NCBI GenBank assembly: GCA_964606415.1
Contig: CAZSGN010000003.1
Location: 1-35,381, forward strand
DNA from: CAZSGN01 sp964606415
Lineage (GTDB): Bacteria > Bacteroidota > Bacteroidia > Bacteroidales > JBBRXJ01
Direction: 5' to 3'
DNA: 35,381 nucleotides
Below are positions 1 through 7,936 of this stretch, in pieces; the stretch's first letter is position 1, and each line of letters begins with the position of its first letter. Made by a program: the position numbers and the translations under genes. Under the pieces are notes generated by a model. It was not told where the DNA came from. It saw only the letters and a program-made list of their open reading frames with translations, and searched no databases.

Positions 1-176
1 CCAATCCAAAGAAATCCCTCCTTATCTTGCTTAACACAATTAATACGCGACAAGGACAGTCCATCTTCTATAGTAAAAACACGATCCACTTCCAGGCTGT
101 TTCCTATAGAAGTAAGCTGTGACAGAAACTCCAGTAAAAAAAAACAAACAAGATGGATAAGAATAATGCTTCTCAC
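1..176 (-). CDS. Two-component regulator propeller protein, N-terminal fragment (runs off left edge)
   Basis: Hand translation of the minus strand from a GTG at 176 gives a hydrophobic leader starting MRSIILIHLVCFFLLEFL. A mature region follows with FTIEDGLSLSRINCVKQDKE and then GFLWIG. The pattern 'F..EDGLS...I....QD..GFLWIG' is the first blade signature of two-component regulator propeller (Reg_prop) sensors. In Bacteroidota these are usually hybrid histidine kinases with a periplasmic propeller. An in-frame TAA lies just upstream of the GTG, so GTG (or a nearby ATT) must be the start. The frame is open to position 1, giving about 58 codons. The leader contains a run of nine T on the coding strand. 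Whether a kinase or AraC-type output domain follows cannot be seen. The family call is fairly secure; the ligand is unknown. Confidence 0.72.
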   Translation of the reverse strand, partial: MRSIILIHLVCFFLLEFLSQLTSIGNSLEVDRVFTIEDGLSLSRINCVKQDKEGFLWI

Positions 177-247
177 AAAAATAATTTCTTCTTATTAAAC
201 AATTTATCAGCTTAATCGACAAGCTAATTCAATATATTAATCCAATA

Positions 248-2134
248 TTAATGATTTTTTTTTAACGGATATAAACAAAGTGAAGGAGATTCTATAAAAA
301 TAAAATTTGGATCCTGCAATAATTTATGATCAACCCGATTAATTGTCTGCTCACAGGAAACAATAATGTCAGGCCAATCTTCACCTTTTTCCTTAAAAGA
401 TTTATATTTACTGGTCGCATCCACAAAGAGAATTCCCTCTTTAAACCATGGATCATCAATAAGTTTTAAATCCCTGTTTGGATCAATATTATTCGTTGCA
501 AACCATATTTTCTGGAACCAGTTCAAAGACCTGGTTGCTTCATCCATCAAAACAAGCATTTTTAAGGAATTACTATCCCATGATTTTTTTTCCTTCTTCA
601 GTACTTTCAACAAAGCATGCGGATTATCACTCTTCGAGGCGATTAAAACAACAGGAATCCCCAGCTCCACCAATTCATCATTAATCCATTTAAAAGAAGA
701 AGACCCATTTTTAAATTTGCTATCAGCAGGTTTTTTTATAGCAGGATCAAAATCAAGTTGATACGCCATTTCTTCAGGTAATTTCGTTGTCGCATCAAAA
801 AAAGCCTTTCCTCCGTAAACATGGATCCCGGAAGCATGATCAAGAACATCCAGCGGCCCTCTTGACAAGAAAGTATCTCTTAAAGGAGAAAAATGCTGAA
901 AAATCTTCTTCACTAAAGAAACTCCTTCAAGCCCCACAAAAGAAGAATCTACCGCTATCAAAAACTTATTGAACATCATCTGTCCTGCCCCCCAGAGTGC
1001 ATGCATAACCTTAATTGCATGGCCAGGAAATTTTTTATTAATTACTGCCAAAGCAAGATTATGACCTGTGCCTGCACCGGGTAACAGAAGATTTTCCAAT
1101 TCAGGAATAAAGGAGTTTCTCAAGAGAGGCAGAAAAATCTGTTCAGTTGCTTTAGCATACCAGAAATCTTCCTGTGGTGGAATTCCGACAATAGTAGCCG
1201 GATAAACAGCTTTATCCCTCCATGTAATACAAGTAACATGAAATTTAGGATACCAATCAGGTTTTGAATAAAAACCTGTATGATCACCGAAAGGGCCTTC
1301 CCATAAAAGCTCATCAGCAGGATCGACATACCCTTCAATAACAATATCCGCATCCTCGGGGACCTCAATATCCTGGGTAATGCATTTAACCATTTTCACC
1401 CGCTCCTGCCTTACAAACCCGGCAAACACATATTCGTCAACATCTTCAGGCAACGGAGCAGTAGCAGCATATGTGTATACAGGATCCCCCCCAAGAGCGA
1501 CAGCAACAGGTAATCTCTGCCCCATAGCAGCCGCTTTTCTGAAATGTTCTGCCCCCCCTTTATGGAGGTGCCAATGCATGCCAGTCATCTTGTCACTGAT
1601 AACCTGCATTCGGTACATTCCCAGATTCCTTTTACCTGTCTCAGGATCCTTCGTGTGAACAAGGGGCAAAGTAATAAAACGCCCGCCATCTTCCGGCCAG
1701 CACTTTAAAACAGGTAAAACACCAAGATCAGGATCTCTCATTATATGTTTCTGGCAAGCCCCCCTTCGATTAACGGAAACAGGGTTAAGCCTTGTTAATG
1801 GCCAGATTGTTTTAAGTAGGGAGATTTTGGACTTCTTCTGTTTAGAAAGGCCTTTAGCCAACAGAAAAATTTCATCAATGCGTTTTGGGATTTCCCTGAT
1901 ATCATTAACGCGCAATGCCTGGCAAATTCGATCTTCAGAACCCATCATATTGATCAGTAAAGGAAAACAAGTGCCATTATTATTAAATAACAGCGCTTTA
2001 TTCTGATCAGACTTAGAAATCCGGTCTGTCAACTCTGAAATTTCAAGAACAGGATCATAAAAATGATCCGTTTCAATCAATTGGTTATTAAATTTAAGTT
2101 GCTCAGCAAAATGATTCAAGCCACGAAAACCCAT
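248..2134 (-). CDS. UbiD-family prenylated-FMN decarboxylase (menaquinone-type)
   Basis: This 628-residue protein belongs to the UbiD family, whose members remove a carboxyl group from aromatic or unsaturated acids using prenylated FMN made by UbiX. Visible family motifs are RNLGMYRMQV (about 169-178), in the cofactor and metal-binding region, and WEGPFGDHTGFYS (about 278-290), which carries the conserved acidic residues. It is longer than E. coli UbiD (about 500 residues) and matches the longer form seen in menaquinone-making bacteria. Bacteroidota make menaquinone, not ubiquinone, so a quinone role is an inference and another aryl substrate is possible. No ubiX is visible here. The ATG at 2134 was chosen because the family N-terminus follows it directly. 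It lies downstream of eno on the same strand, separated from it by a terminator hairpin. Confidence 0.85.
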   Translation of the reverse strand: MGFRGLNHFAEQLKFNNQLIETDHFYDPVLEISELTDRISKSDQNKALLFNNNGTCFPLLINMMGSEDRICQALRVNDIREIPKRIDEIFLLAKGLSKQKKSKISLLKTIWPLTRLNPVSVNRRGACQKHIMRDPDLGVLPVLKCWPEDGGRFITLPLVHTKDPETGKRNLGMYRMQVISDKMTGMHWHLHKGGAEHFRKAAAMGQRLPVAVALGGDPVYTYAATAPLPEDVDEYVFAGFVRQERVKMVKCITQDIEVPEDADIVIEGYVDPADELLWEGPFGDHTGFYSKPDWYPKFHVTCITWRDKAVYPATIVGIPPQEDFWYAKATEQIFLPLLRNSFIPELENLLLPGAGTGHNLALAVINKKFPGHAIKVMHALWGAGQMMFNKFLIAVDSSFVGLEGVSLVKKIFQHFSPLRDTFLSRGPLDVLDHASGIHVYGGKAFFDATTKLPEEMAYQLDFDPAIKKPADSKFKNGSSSFKWINDELVELGIPVVLIASKSDNPHALLKVLKKEKKSWDSNSLKMLVLMDEATRSLNWFQKIWFATNNIDPNRDLKLIDDPWFKEGILFVDATSKYKSFKEKGEDWPDIIVSCEQTINRVDHKLLQDPNFIFIESPSLCLYPLKKNH

Positions 2135-2170
2135 AATAAAGCATATTATATATTACCTGTTTAAAGGTAC

Positions 2171-2205
2171 AAAAAAAAGGCTGTCTAAATAAAGACAACC
2201 TTTTT
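2171..2205 (-). terminator. Rho-independent terminator after eno
   Basis: Read on the minus strand, GGTTGTCT pairs with AGACAGCC (2179-2200) around a 6-nt loop, with one G-U pair. Eight T follow (2171-2178). It begins 31 nt past the eno stop. A shorter T run on the other side means it could also work on the plus strand. Confidence 0.75.
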
Positions 2206-2230
2206 AAATATTAAAGAAAAAAATCAAACC

Positions 2231-3523
2231 CTATTTATCATAACCATAAATAGCTATATCACCAAGCTCTTCCTCGATACGAAGTAACTGATTATATTTA
2301 GCCATACGGTCAGAACGGCTAAGTGATCCTGTTTTAATCTGCCCACTATTCGTAGCAACAGCAATATCAGCGATCGTTGCATCTTCGGTTTCACCGGAAC
2401 GGTGCGAAGTGACAGTCGTAAAACCAGCTCTATGAGCCATTTCAATGGCATTAAGGGTCTCTGTTAAAGATCCAATTTGATTCACTTTAATAAGTATTGA
2501 ATTGGAAGCACCCATATCAATACCTTTTTTCAGAAAATCAACATTTGTTACAAAAAGGTCATCACCAACCAGCTGGCACTTATCTCCAATTTTATCAGTT
2601 AAAACTTTCCAGCCATCCCAGTCAGCTTCATCCATTCCATCCTCAATAGAATCAATAGGAAATTTGCTAATCAATTCCTGCAAATAAGATGCCTGCTCAT
2701 CAGAAGAACGGATTGCTCCTTGCTCACCCTCAAACTTGGTATAATCATATTTCCCATGATCAAAAAATTCAGAAGCAGCACAATCCAACGCAATTGAAAC
2801 CTCACCACCTTCTTCTTTACGGCCAGGCTTATACCCTGCGGCTTTTACCGCCGTTATAATACTTTCGAGTGCATCTTCGGTACCCTTTAATTCAGGAGCA
2901 AAACCACCTTCATCACCGACAGCTGTGCTCAACCCTCTATCCTTAAGAACCTTTTTTAAGGCATGAAAAATCTCCGCTCCCATTCGCAATCCCTCTTTAA
3001 AAGTTTTTGCACCAACCGGGCGAATCATAAACTCTTGGAAAGCAATAGGTGCATCAGAATGAGAACCACCATTTATAATATTCATCATCGGAACAGGAAG
3101 ATGCTTTGCATTTACCCCTCCAATATATTTATAAAGTGGCAATTCCAAACATTCGGCAGCCGCTTTAGCCACAGCAAGAGAAACACCAAGAATTGCGTTA
3201 GCACCAAGATGGCTTTTTGTTTTTGTTCCATCAAGATCCAGCATTTTTTGATCAATCTCCACTTGGTCAAAAACGATCATCCCAATAACCTCTTTAGCGA
3301 TCTTATTATTGACGTTATCAACGGCCTTTGTAACCCCTTTACCCAGATACCTCTTTTTATCACCGTCACGAAGCTCGAGTGCCTCATTCTCACCAGTTGA
3401 AGCGCCCGATGGAACAGCAGCCCGTCCAACAGCTCCACATTCACAAGTAACTTCAACTTCTACGGTAGGATTTCCGCGTGAATCAAGAACTTCACGAGCA
3501 TAAATATCAACAATTTGTCCCAT
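2231..3523 (-). CDS. eno: Enolase (phosphopyruvate hydratase)
   Basis: Enolase interconverts 2-phosphoglycerate and phosphoenolpyruvate in glycolysis and gluconeogenesis in the cytoplasm. The 430-residue length is normal. Seen in the sequence: PSGASTGENEALELRDG (38-54), the loop that closes over substrate; GDEGGFAP (203-210) with catalytic Glu205; metal ligands at Asp247, Glu294 and Asp321; ILIKVNQIGSLTET (343-356) with catalytic Lys346; and SHRSGETED (373-381). All key residues are present. The gene follows rplQ on the same strand after a terminator. No TAnnTTTG promoter element is visible in the 101-nt gap, so it may depend on read-through or an unrecognised promoter. A terminator follows its stop. 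Confidence 0.98.
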   Translation of the reverse strand: MGQIVDIYAREVLDSRGNPTVEVEVTCECGAVGRAAVPSGASTGENEALELRDGDKKRYLGKGVTKAVDNVNNKIAKEVIGMIVFDQVEIDQKMLDLDGTKTKSHLGANAILGVSLAVAKAAAECLELPLYKYIGGVNAKHLPVPMMNIINGGSHSDAPIAFQEFMIRPVGAKTFKEGLRMGAEIFHALKKVLKDRGLSTAVGDEGGFAPELKGTEDALESIITAVKAAGYKPGRKEEGGEVSIALDCAASEFFDHGKYDYTKFEGEQGAIRSSDEQASYLQELISKFPIDSIEDGMDEADWDGWKVLTDKIGDKCQLVGDDLFVTNVDFLKKGIDMGASNSILIKVNQIGSLTETLNAIEMAHRAGFTTVTSHRSGETEDATIADIAVATNSGQIKTGSLSRSDRMAKYNQLLRIEEELGDIAIYGYDK

Positions 3524-3552
3524 AATAGTAAAAAATTTAAAAGTTAAAAAAT

Positions 3553-3589
3553 AAAAAAAGGGATGTGTTCGCCAAACAAACGCTATCCC
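3553..3589 (-). terminator. Rho-independent terminator at the end of the ribosomal cluster
   Basis: On the minus strand, GGGAT (3585-3589) pairs with ATCCC (3560-3564), with an inner GTT/AAC helix and an internal bulge. Seven T follow (3553-3559). It lies 36 nt past the rplQ stop and ahead of eno, marking the end of the ribosomal transcription unit. The imperfect stem may allow read-through into eno. Confidence 0.6.
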
Positions 3590-3624
3590 TTCTAAGAAAT
3601 CTTATCAACAAAAAAAACAGACCA

Positions 3625-4335
3625 TTAATTATCTTTCTTATCTGGTTCATTTTTATCGGTATCATCATTACCTGATTCATCTTTCTCTTCACCATCCTGA
3701 TCTGATGATTTTTTCTCATCAGCACCCGCGGCCTCTTCTTTCTTAGCACTATCTTCTATGATCTTTTCCTCATCATGATCCCCTTGAACAACCTGTGCTG
3801 ATTCCTCCGGTTTTTGCTCATCAGAAGACACATCTCCTGCTCCCGGATTTACAGTTTCATTGTCCTGGGCAATGTCCTTTGTTTCATTCTCCCCGGAAGC
3901 TTTTTTCTTTCCTCCCCGACGACTACGACGACGAGTAGATGTTTTGGTTTCTTCTTCTTTCACTTTAAGAAGATTCTCATTATAATCAACGAGTTCTATT
4001 ATACACATATCAGCATTATCACCAGCCCTTGTTCCGGTTTTCAGAATACGTGTATAACCACCAGGACGATTCAACACTTTAGGCGACACCTCCCTGAACA
4101 GTTCAGAAACAGCATATTTATCTTTTAAATAACTAAACACAACTCTTCGTGAATGAGTGTTATCCTCTTTCGATTTGGTGATAATAGGCTCAATATACAT
4201 TCGTAAAGCTCTCGCCTTAGCTGTAGTAGTTTTGATTCTTTTATGCATAATCAAAGAATTTGCCATATTGGACAACATAGCTTTCCGATGATTTGCTTTA
4301 CGGCTAAGATGATTAAATCCTTTTTGATGTCTCAT
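3625..4335 (-). CDS. rplQ: Ribosomal protein bL17 with long charged C-terminal tail
   Basis: bL17 is a large-subunit protein near the peptide exit. Residues 1-120 are the normal fold, starting MRHQKGFNHLSRKANHRKAM and ending near CIIELVDYNE, comparable to the roughly 120-residue E. coli protein. Residues 126-236 are extra: a basic patch RRRSRRGGKKK (135-145), then about 90 residues dominated by Glu, Asp, Lys, Ser and Asn, low in complexity and probably disordered. C-terminal extensions of L17 are known in Bacteroidota, but this tail is notably acidic. The frame is intact through the tail, with a TAA stop. It is the last gene of the alpha operon, 5 nt after rpoA, and a terminator follows. Confidence 0.96.
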   Translation of the reverse strand: MRHQKGFNHLSRKANHRKAMLSNMANSLIMHKRIKTTTAKARALRMYIEPIITKSKEDNTHSRRVVFSYLKDKYAVSELFREVSPKVLNRPGGYTRILKTGTRAGDNADMCIIELVDYNENLLKVKEEETKTSTRRRSRRGGKKKASGENETKDIAQDNETVNPGAGDVSSDEQKPEESAQVVQGDHDEEKIIEDSAKKEEAAGADEKKSSDQDGEEKDESGNDDTDKNEPDKKDN

Positions 4336-4340
4336 TTCTT

Positions 4341-5333
4341 TTAATCCTTGTCAAGTTTATACTTACTAATGTCCATTCCAAAATTCAAATTCAATGAAGT
4401 CAGTTTTTCCTCAAGTTCAACCAATGATTTCTTCCCAAAATTTCTGAATTTCAAAAGATCATTTTTATTAAACTGAACCAATTCACCAAGCGTGCTAACC
4501 TCAGCAGCCTTTAAGCAATTTAGAGCACGCACTGACAAATCCATATCGACCAGTTTTGTTTTAAGAAGTTGCCGCATATGCAATATTTCCTCATTGAAAT
4601 CTTCATTCTTAAACTTATCCTGATCCTCCAGCGTTATTTTCTCATCAGAAAACAACATAAAATGATAAATAAGAATCTTGGCCGCCTCTTTTAAAGAATC
4701 TTTTGGATGAATAGACCCGTCCGTTTGAACTTCCAGAATTAATTTTTCATAATCAGTTTTTTGTTCAACCCTGTAATTTTCTATTGTATACTTAACATTT
4801 TTAATCGGAGTATAAATAGAGTCAATAGGAATAAGGCCAATTTCTTCTTCAAGAGGTTTATTTTCATCTGCCGGGACATATCCTCTGCCTTTATTGATGG
4901 AAATTTCAAGTTGCAAATTGACATCTTTATTCATATTGCAGATGACATGTTCCTTATTAAGGACCTCGAATCCACTTAAAAACTGATTTAAATCCCCAGC
5001 TTTAAAAGTTTCCTTATTTTTAACATTTATCAGGACTTTTTCACTATCATGATCATCCAGGGTTCTTCTAAACCTAACCTCTTTAAGGTTCAGAATCATT
5101 TCAGTGACATCCTCTTTCACCCCTTTAATCGTTGAAAATTCATGATCAACCCCCTCCAATTTAATGGCGGTAATTGCATACCCTTCCAGAGAGGAGAGCA
5201 AAATCCTTCTAAGTGCATTTCCAACAGTTATACCATAACCGGGTTCTAATGGGCGGAACTCAAATTTACCAATGTAATTGTCCGCCTCGACCATTACAAC
5301 GTTATCTGGTTTTTGAAAAGCTAAAATTGCCAT
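4341..5333 (-). CDS. rpoA: RNA polymerase alpha subunit
   Basis: Alpha nucleates assembly of core RNA polymerase, and its C-terminal domain contacts promoter DNA and regulators. The 330-residue length is standard. The N-terminal dimerisation domain is recognised by FEFRPLEPGYGITVGNALRR (about 25-44) and LLSSLEGYAI. An acidic linker follows. The C-terminal domain with helix-hairpin-helix features begins near LSVRALNCLKAAEVSTLGEL and includes FRNFGKKSLVELEEKL (about 297-312). It sits between rpsD and rplQ in the usual alpha-operon order, so it is co-transcribed with ribosomal proteins. Nothing is missing. Confidence 0.98.
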   Translation of the reverse strand: MAILAFQKPDNVVMVEADNYIGKFEFRPLEPGYGITVGNALRRILLSSLEGYAITAIKLEGVDHEFSTIKGVKEDVTEMILNLKEVRFRRTLDDHDSEKVLINVKNKETFKAGDLNQFLSGFEVLNKEHVICNMNKDVNLQLEISINKGRGYVPADENKPLEEEIGLIPIDSIYTPIKNVKYTIENYRVEQKTDYEKLILEVQTDGSIHPKDSLKEAAKILIYHFMLFSDEKITLEDQDKFKNEDFNEEILHMRQLLKTKLVDMDLSVRALNCLKAAEVSTLGELVQFNKNDLLKFRNFGKKSLVELEEKLTSLNLNFGMDISKYKLDKD

Positions 5334-5347
5334 AAAAAAATATGATT

Positions 5348-5953
5348 TTATTTGGAGTACAATTCGACGATTAATTGTTCCTTAATATTTTCAGGTATTT
5401 CTGATCTTTCAGGAACATTGAGAAATTTACCTGCCATCTTATCCTGATCCCATTCAATCCAGGAGAATTTGGGATTTGCATTATTAACAGATTCATTAAT
5501 GACCTCTAATGCCTTTGACTTCTCACGTACTCCGATGATATCTCCAGGCTGAATCCTATATGAAGGAATATTGGTCACTTCTCCATTAACAGTAATATGT
5601 TTATGCGAAACCAGTTGTCGCGCGCCCCTGCGTGAGGGAGCGATCCCCATGCGAAACACAACATTATCCAATCTTGCTTCCAGCATTTGTAACAAGATTT
5701 CACCAGTAATGCCTTTACTTCTGTTCGCTTTTTCAAAAGTATTCCTGAATTGTCTTTCAAGAACACCATAGGTGTATTTGGCCTTTTGTTTTTCTTTTAA
5801 CTGGATACCATATTCGGAAGATTTTTTTCTTCTTCTGTTGGTTCCTTGAATTCCAGGGGGATAATTTTTCTTTTCAAAATATTTATCCGGTCCAAATACT
5901 GGTTCGCCTAATTTTCTGGAAATTTTTGATTTCGGTCCTCTATATCTTGCCAT
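5348..5953 (-). CDS. rpsD: Ribosomal protein uS4
   Basis: uS4 is a primary 16S rRNA-binding protein that starts assembly of the small-subunit body and forms part of the accuracy-control interface. The 201 residues match the family. Seen: ARYRGPKSKISRKLGEPVFG at the N-terminus, and an S4 RNA-binding domain near RLDNVVFRMGIAPSRRGARQ (about 92-111) continuing through HKHITVNGEVTNIPSYRIQPGD with small differences. The N-terminal region has no cysteines, so this is the zinc-free form. It lies 24 nt after rpsK and 14 nt before rpoA. Confidence 0.98.
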   Translation of the reverse strand: MARYRGPKSKISRKLGEPVFGPDKYFEKKNYPPGIQGTNRRRKKSSEYGIQLKEKQKAKYTYGVLERQFRNTFEKANRSKGITGEILLQMLEARLDNVVFRMGIAPSRRGARQLVSHKHITVNGEVTNIPSYRIQPGDIIGVREKSKALEVINESVNNANPKFSWIEWDQDKMAGKFLNVPERSEIPENIKEQLIVELYSK

Positions 5954-5977
5954 ATCTTAAAACAATTGAAAAAATGA

Positions 5978-6367
5978 TTATACTCTTCTTCTTTTAGGTG
6001 GTCTGCAACCATTATGTGGAATCGGGGTCACATCAACAATTTCAGTAACAGTTATTCCGCCGTTATGAATAGTTCTTATAGCAGATTCACGCCCTGATCC
6101 AGGACCCTTAACATACACTTTTACTTTTCTTAACCCAAGATCATAGGCTGTTTTAGTGCAATCCTGCGCAGCCATCTGAGCAGCATAAGGGGTATTTTTC
6201 TTAGACCCTCTAAACCCTTTTCTTCCAGCAGAAGACCAGGAGATTACCTGACCACTGCTATTGGTTAAACTAACAATAATATTGTTAAACGAAGCGTGAA
6301 TATGAGCTTGTCCTTCCGCTTCAACATGAACTGTTCTTTTTTTTGATGTACCTTTTTTCTTAGCCAT
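5978..6367 (-). CDS. rpsK: Ribosomal protein uS11
   Basis: uS11 sits on the platform of the 30S subunit near the mRNA exit. The 129-residue length is typical. Conserved stretches are HIHASFNNIIVSLT (about 22-35), WSSAGRKGFRGSKKNTPYAA, and the C-terminal NGCRPPKRRRV that contacts rRNA. A lysine- and threonine-rich N-terminal start (MAKKKGTSKKRTV) is normal for the group. It lies 9 nt downstream of rpsM within the alpha operon. Confidence 0.98.
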   Translation of the reverse strand: MAKKKGTSKKRTVHVEAEGQAHIHASFNNIIVSLTNSSGQVISWSSAGRKGFRGSKKNTPYAAQMAAQDCTKTAYDLGLRKVKVYVKGPGSGRESAIRTIHNGGITVTEIVDVTPIPHNGCRPPKRRRV

Positions 6368-6376
6368 ATTCTAAAA

Positions 6377-6754
6377 CTATTTAGTTGCTTTCTTTTTATT
6401 CGCAATGGTTTTTCTTCGTCCTTTACGGGTTCGGGCATTGTTTTTCGTAGACTGCCCTCTCACAGGCATGCCTGAGCGATGACGAATTCCCCTGTAACAG
6501 CCAATATCCATCAGGCGTTTAATATTCATTTGTTTTTCAGAGCGCAAAGCACCTTCCACCTTAAACTCTTCATTAATGATTTTACGGATATTAGTAATAT
6601 GCTCATCCGCCCAATCCTTAACCTTTATATTCTCATCAACACCTGCGCTCTCAAGTATCTTACGGGCATTACTCTGACCAATACCATAAATATATGTCAG
6701 CCCTATAATACCTCTTTTTTCTTTTGGTAAATCTACACCAACAATACGTGCCAT
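6377..6754 (-). CDS. rpsM: Ribosomal protein uS13
   Basis: uS13 is in the 30S head and contacts the P-site tRNA and the large subunit through its extended tail. At 125 residues it has normal length. Seen: MARIVGVDLPKEKRGIIGLT at the N-terminus, a helix-turn-helix around YIYGIGQSNARKIL, CYRGIRHRSGMPVRGQ, and the basic tail TKNNARTRKGRRKT. The gene ends in TAG, and the frame meets a second TAG one codon later (TAG TTT TAG). This shows TAG is used as a stop in this genome, which matters for the interrupted rpoN at the right edge. Confidence 0.98.
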   Translation of the reverse strand: MARIVGVDLPKEKRGIIGLTYIYGIGQSNARKILESAGVDENIKVKDWADEHITNIRKIINEEFKVEGALRSEKQMNIKRLMDIGCYRGIRHRSGMPVRGQSTKNNARTRKGRRKTIANKKKATK

Positions 6755-6781
6755 AAATTCGATTCTTTAAATAAGTTAATA

Positions 6782-6898
6782 TTATCCTTGCCTTTGTTTA
6801 AATTTAGGATTTTTTTTATTAATAACATACACACGTCCTTTCCGGCGTACGATCTTACAATCACTACTTCTTTTTTTAACTGAGGCTCTGATTTTCAT
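6782..6898 (-). CDS. rpmJ: Ribosomal protein bL36, cysteine-poor form
   Basis: This 38-residue gene was found by hand translation of the minus strand, running from an ATG at 6896-6898 to a TAA at 6782-6784. The product begins MKIRASVKKRSSDCKIVRRK and ends KKNPKFKQRQG, which matches bL36. Only one of the zinc-ligand cysteines remains (Cys14), and the others and the histidine are replaced, so it is the zinc-independent (C-minus) version. bL36 stabilises the L7/L12-stalk side of the 50S subunit. It lies between infA (16 nt away) and rpsM (27 nt away), the normal place for the gene. Confidence 0.95.
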   Translation of the reverse strand: MKIRASVKKRSSDCKIVRRKGRVYVINKKNPKFKQRQG

Positions 6899-6914
6899 TG
6901 TAATATTTTTTTTC

Positions 6915-7130
6915 TTAATATCTATAAACGATTCTACCTTTTGTCAGATCATAAGGAGACATTTCTACTTTCACCTTATCTCCCGGCAATATTTTAATAT
7001 AATGCATCCGCATTTTTCCAGAGATATGTGCTGTAATAACATGTTTATTCTCTAGTTCTACACGAAACATAGCATTAGACAATGCTTCAATAATAACTCC
7101 ATCTTGTTCAATTGACGACTGCTTAGCCAT
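6915..7130 (-). CDS. infA: Translation initiation factor IF-1
   Basis: IF-1 binds the A site of the 30S subunit during initiation and helps IF-2 and IF-3. The product is 71 residues, the usual 71-72. It is a single S1/OB-fold domain, with MAKQSSIEQDGVIIEALSNA at the start, then FRVELENKHVITAHISGKMR and PGDKVKVEMSPYDLTKGRIV, closely following the family pattern. It lies 11 nt after map and just before rpmJ, the conserved Bacteroidota order secY-map-infA-rpmJ. Confidence 0.98.
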   Translation of the reverse strand: MAKQSSIEQDGVIIEALSNAMFRVELENKHVITAHISGKMRMHYIKILPGDKVKVEMSPYDLTKGRIVYRY

Positions 7131-7141
7131 AAAATCAATAT

Positions 7142-7909
7142 TTAGTTCTTCTCTTCGATAAATTTAAAAGTTGAAAGAATATCCGGACCCTCTCTAACAA
7201 CAGCTACAGCCAGCTCAAAATGAGCAGATGGCTTAGCATCCGATGTTTTAATAGTCCAACCATCATCTTCCTGCCGAATAAACCTTTCACCTGCATTAAT
7301 CATAGGTTCTATACAAATAACAGTTCCTTCTTTAAGTTTAGGGCCAACACCCTTTTTGCCGTAATTAGGAATTTCAGGTTTTTCATGCATTTGCTTACCA
7401 ATACCATGTCCTACCATCTCCCGAACAATCCCATAATTAAAAGGCTCGACATGCCCTTGTATGGCATTACCAATATCTCCAACTCTATTCCCAACCTTAG
7501 CCTGCTCAATGCCTTTATAAAGGGCTTCTTTAGTAATCTTCAGCAATGTTTTTTTTTCATCATCAACTTCGCCAACCTCAAAAGTATAAGCAGTATCCCC
7601 AACAAAATTATTCATCAAAACCCCACAATCCACGGAAATAATATCACCCTCTTTCAACATGTAATTCGAAGGAATCCCATGAACCACCTGATCGTTAACT
7701 GAAGTACACAGGCTTTTAGGAAAACCCTGATATCCAAGAAAAGCAGGAACAGCGCCATAATCACGAATATATTCTTCCGCAAAGGCGTCTAACTCAGCCG
7801 TTGTCACCCCGGGTTTAATCCGGCTTTTCAATTCTCCCAACACTTTTGAGACAAGCAAATTGCTTTCCCTCAATAACTCTATTTCCTCTTGTGTTTTCAA
7901 CCCCACCAT
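7142..7909 (-). CDS. map: Methionine aminopeptidase, type I
   Basis: The enzyme removes the initiator methionine from nascent proteins. The 255 residues form the compact type I pita-bread fold without an N-terminal extension. All expected metal ligands are visible: Asp94 (ISVDCG), Asp105 (FVGDTAY), His168 (GHGIG), Glu201 (CIEPMINAG) and Glu232 (HFELAV). His77 (VVHGIP) is the usual substrate-contact histidine. It sits between secY and infA without adk, which in other phyla often lies here. Spacing of 27 nt from secY and 11 nt to infA indicates co-transcription. Confidence 0.97.
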   Translation of the reverse strand: MVGLKTQEEIELLRESNLLVSKVLGELKSRIKPGVTTAELDAFAEEYIRDYGAVPAFLGYQGFPKSLCTSVNDQVVHGIPSNYMLKEGDIISVDCGVLMNNFVGDTAYTFEVGEVDDEKKTLLKITKEALYKGIEQAKVGNRVGDIGNAIQGHVEPFNYGIVREMVGHGIGKQMHEKPEIPNYGKKGVGPKLKEGTVICIEPMINAGERFIRQEDDGWTIKTSDAKPSAHFELAVAVVREGPDILSTFKFIEEKN

Positions 7910-7936
7910 TATACAAAGAACGTAATTATAAATATT

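Noticed and set aside
40..222. 60-codon frame on the minus strand at the left edge
   Set aside because: A different minus-strand frame over the same DNA encodes a signal peptide followed by a clear propeller signature, so this frame is a shadow.
366..761. 131-codon open frame on the plus strand inside the UbiD-family gene
   Set aside because: Antisense to the conserved decarboxylase frame; no recognisable domain.
2963..3400. 145-codon open frame on the plus strand inside eno
   Set aside because: Antisense to a complete enolase with all active-site residues; low-complexity translation and no start context.
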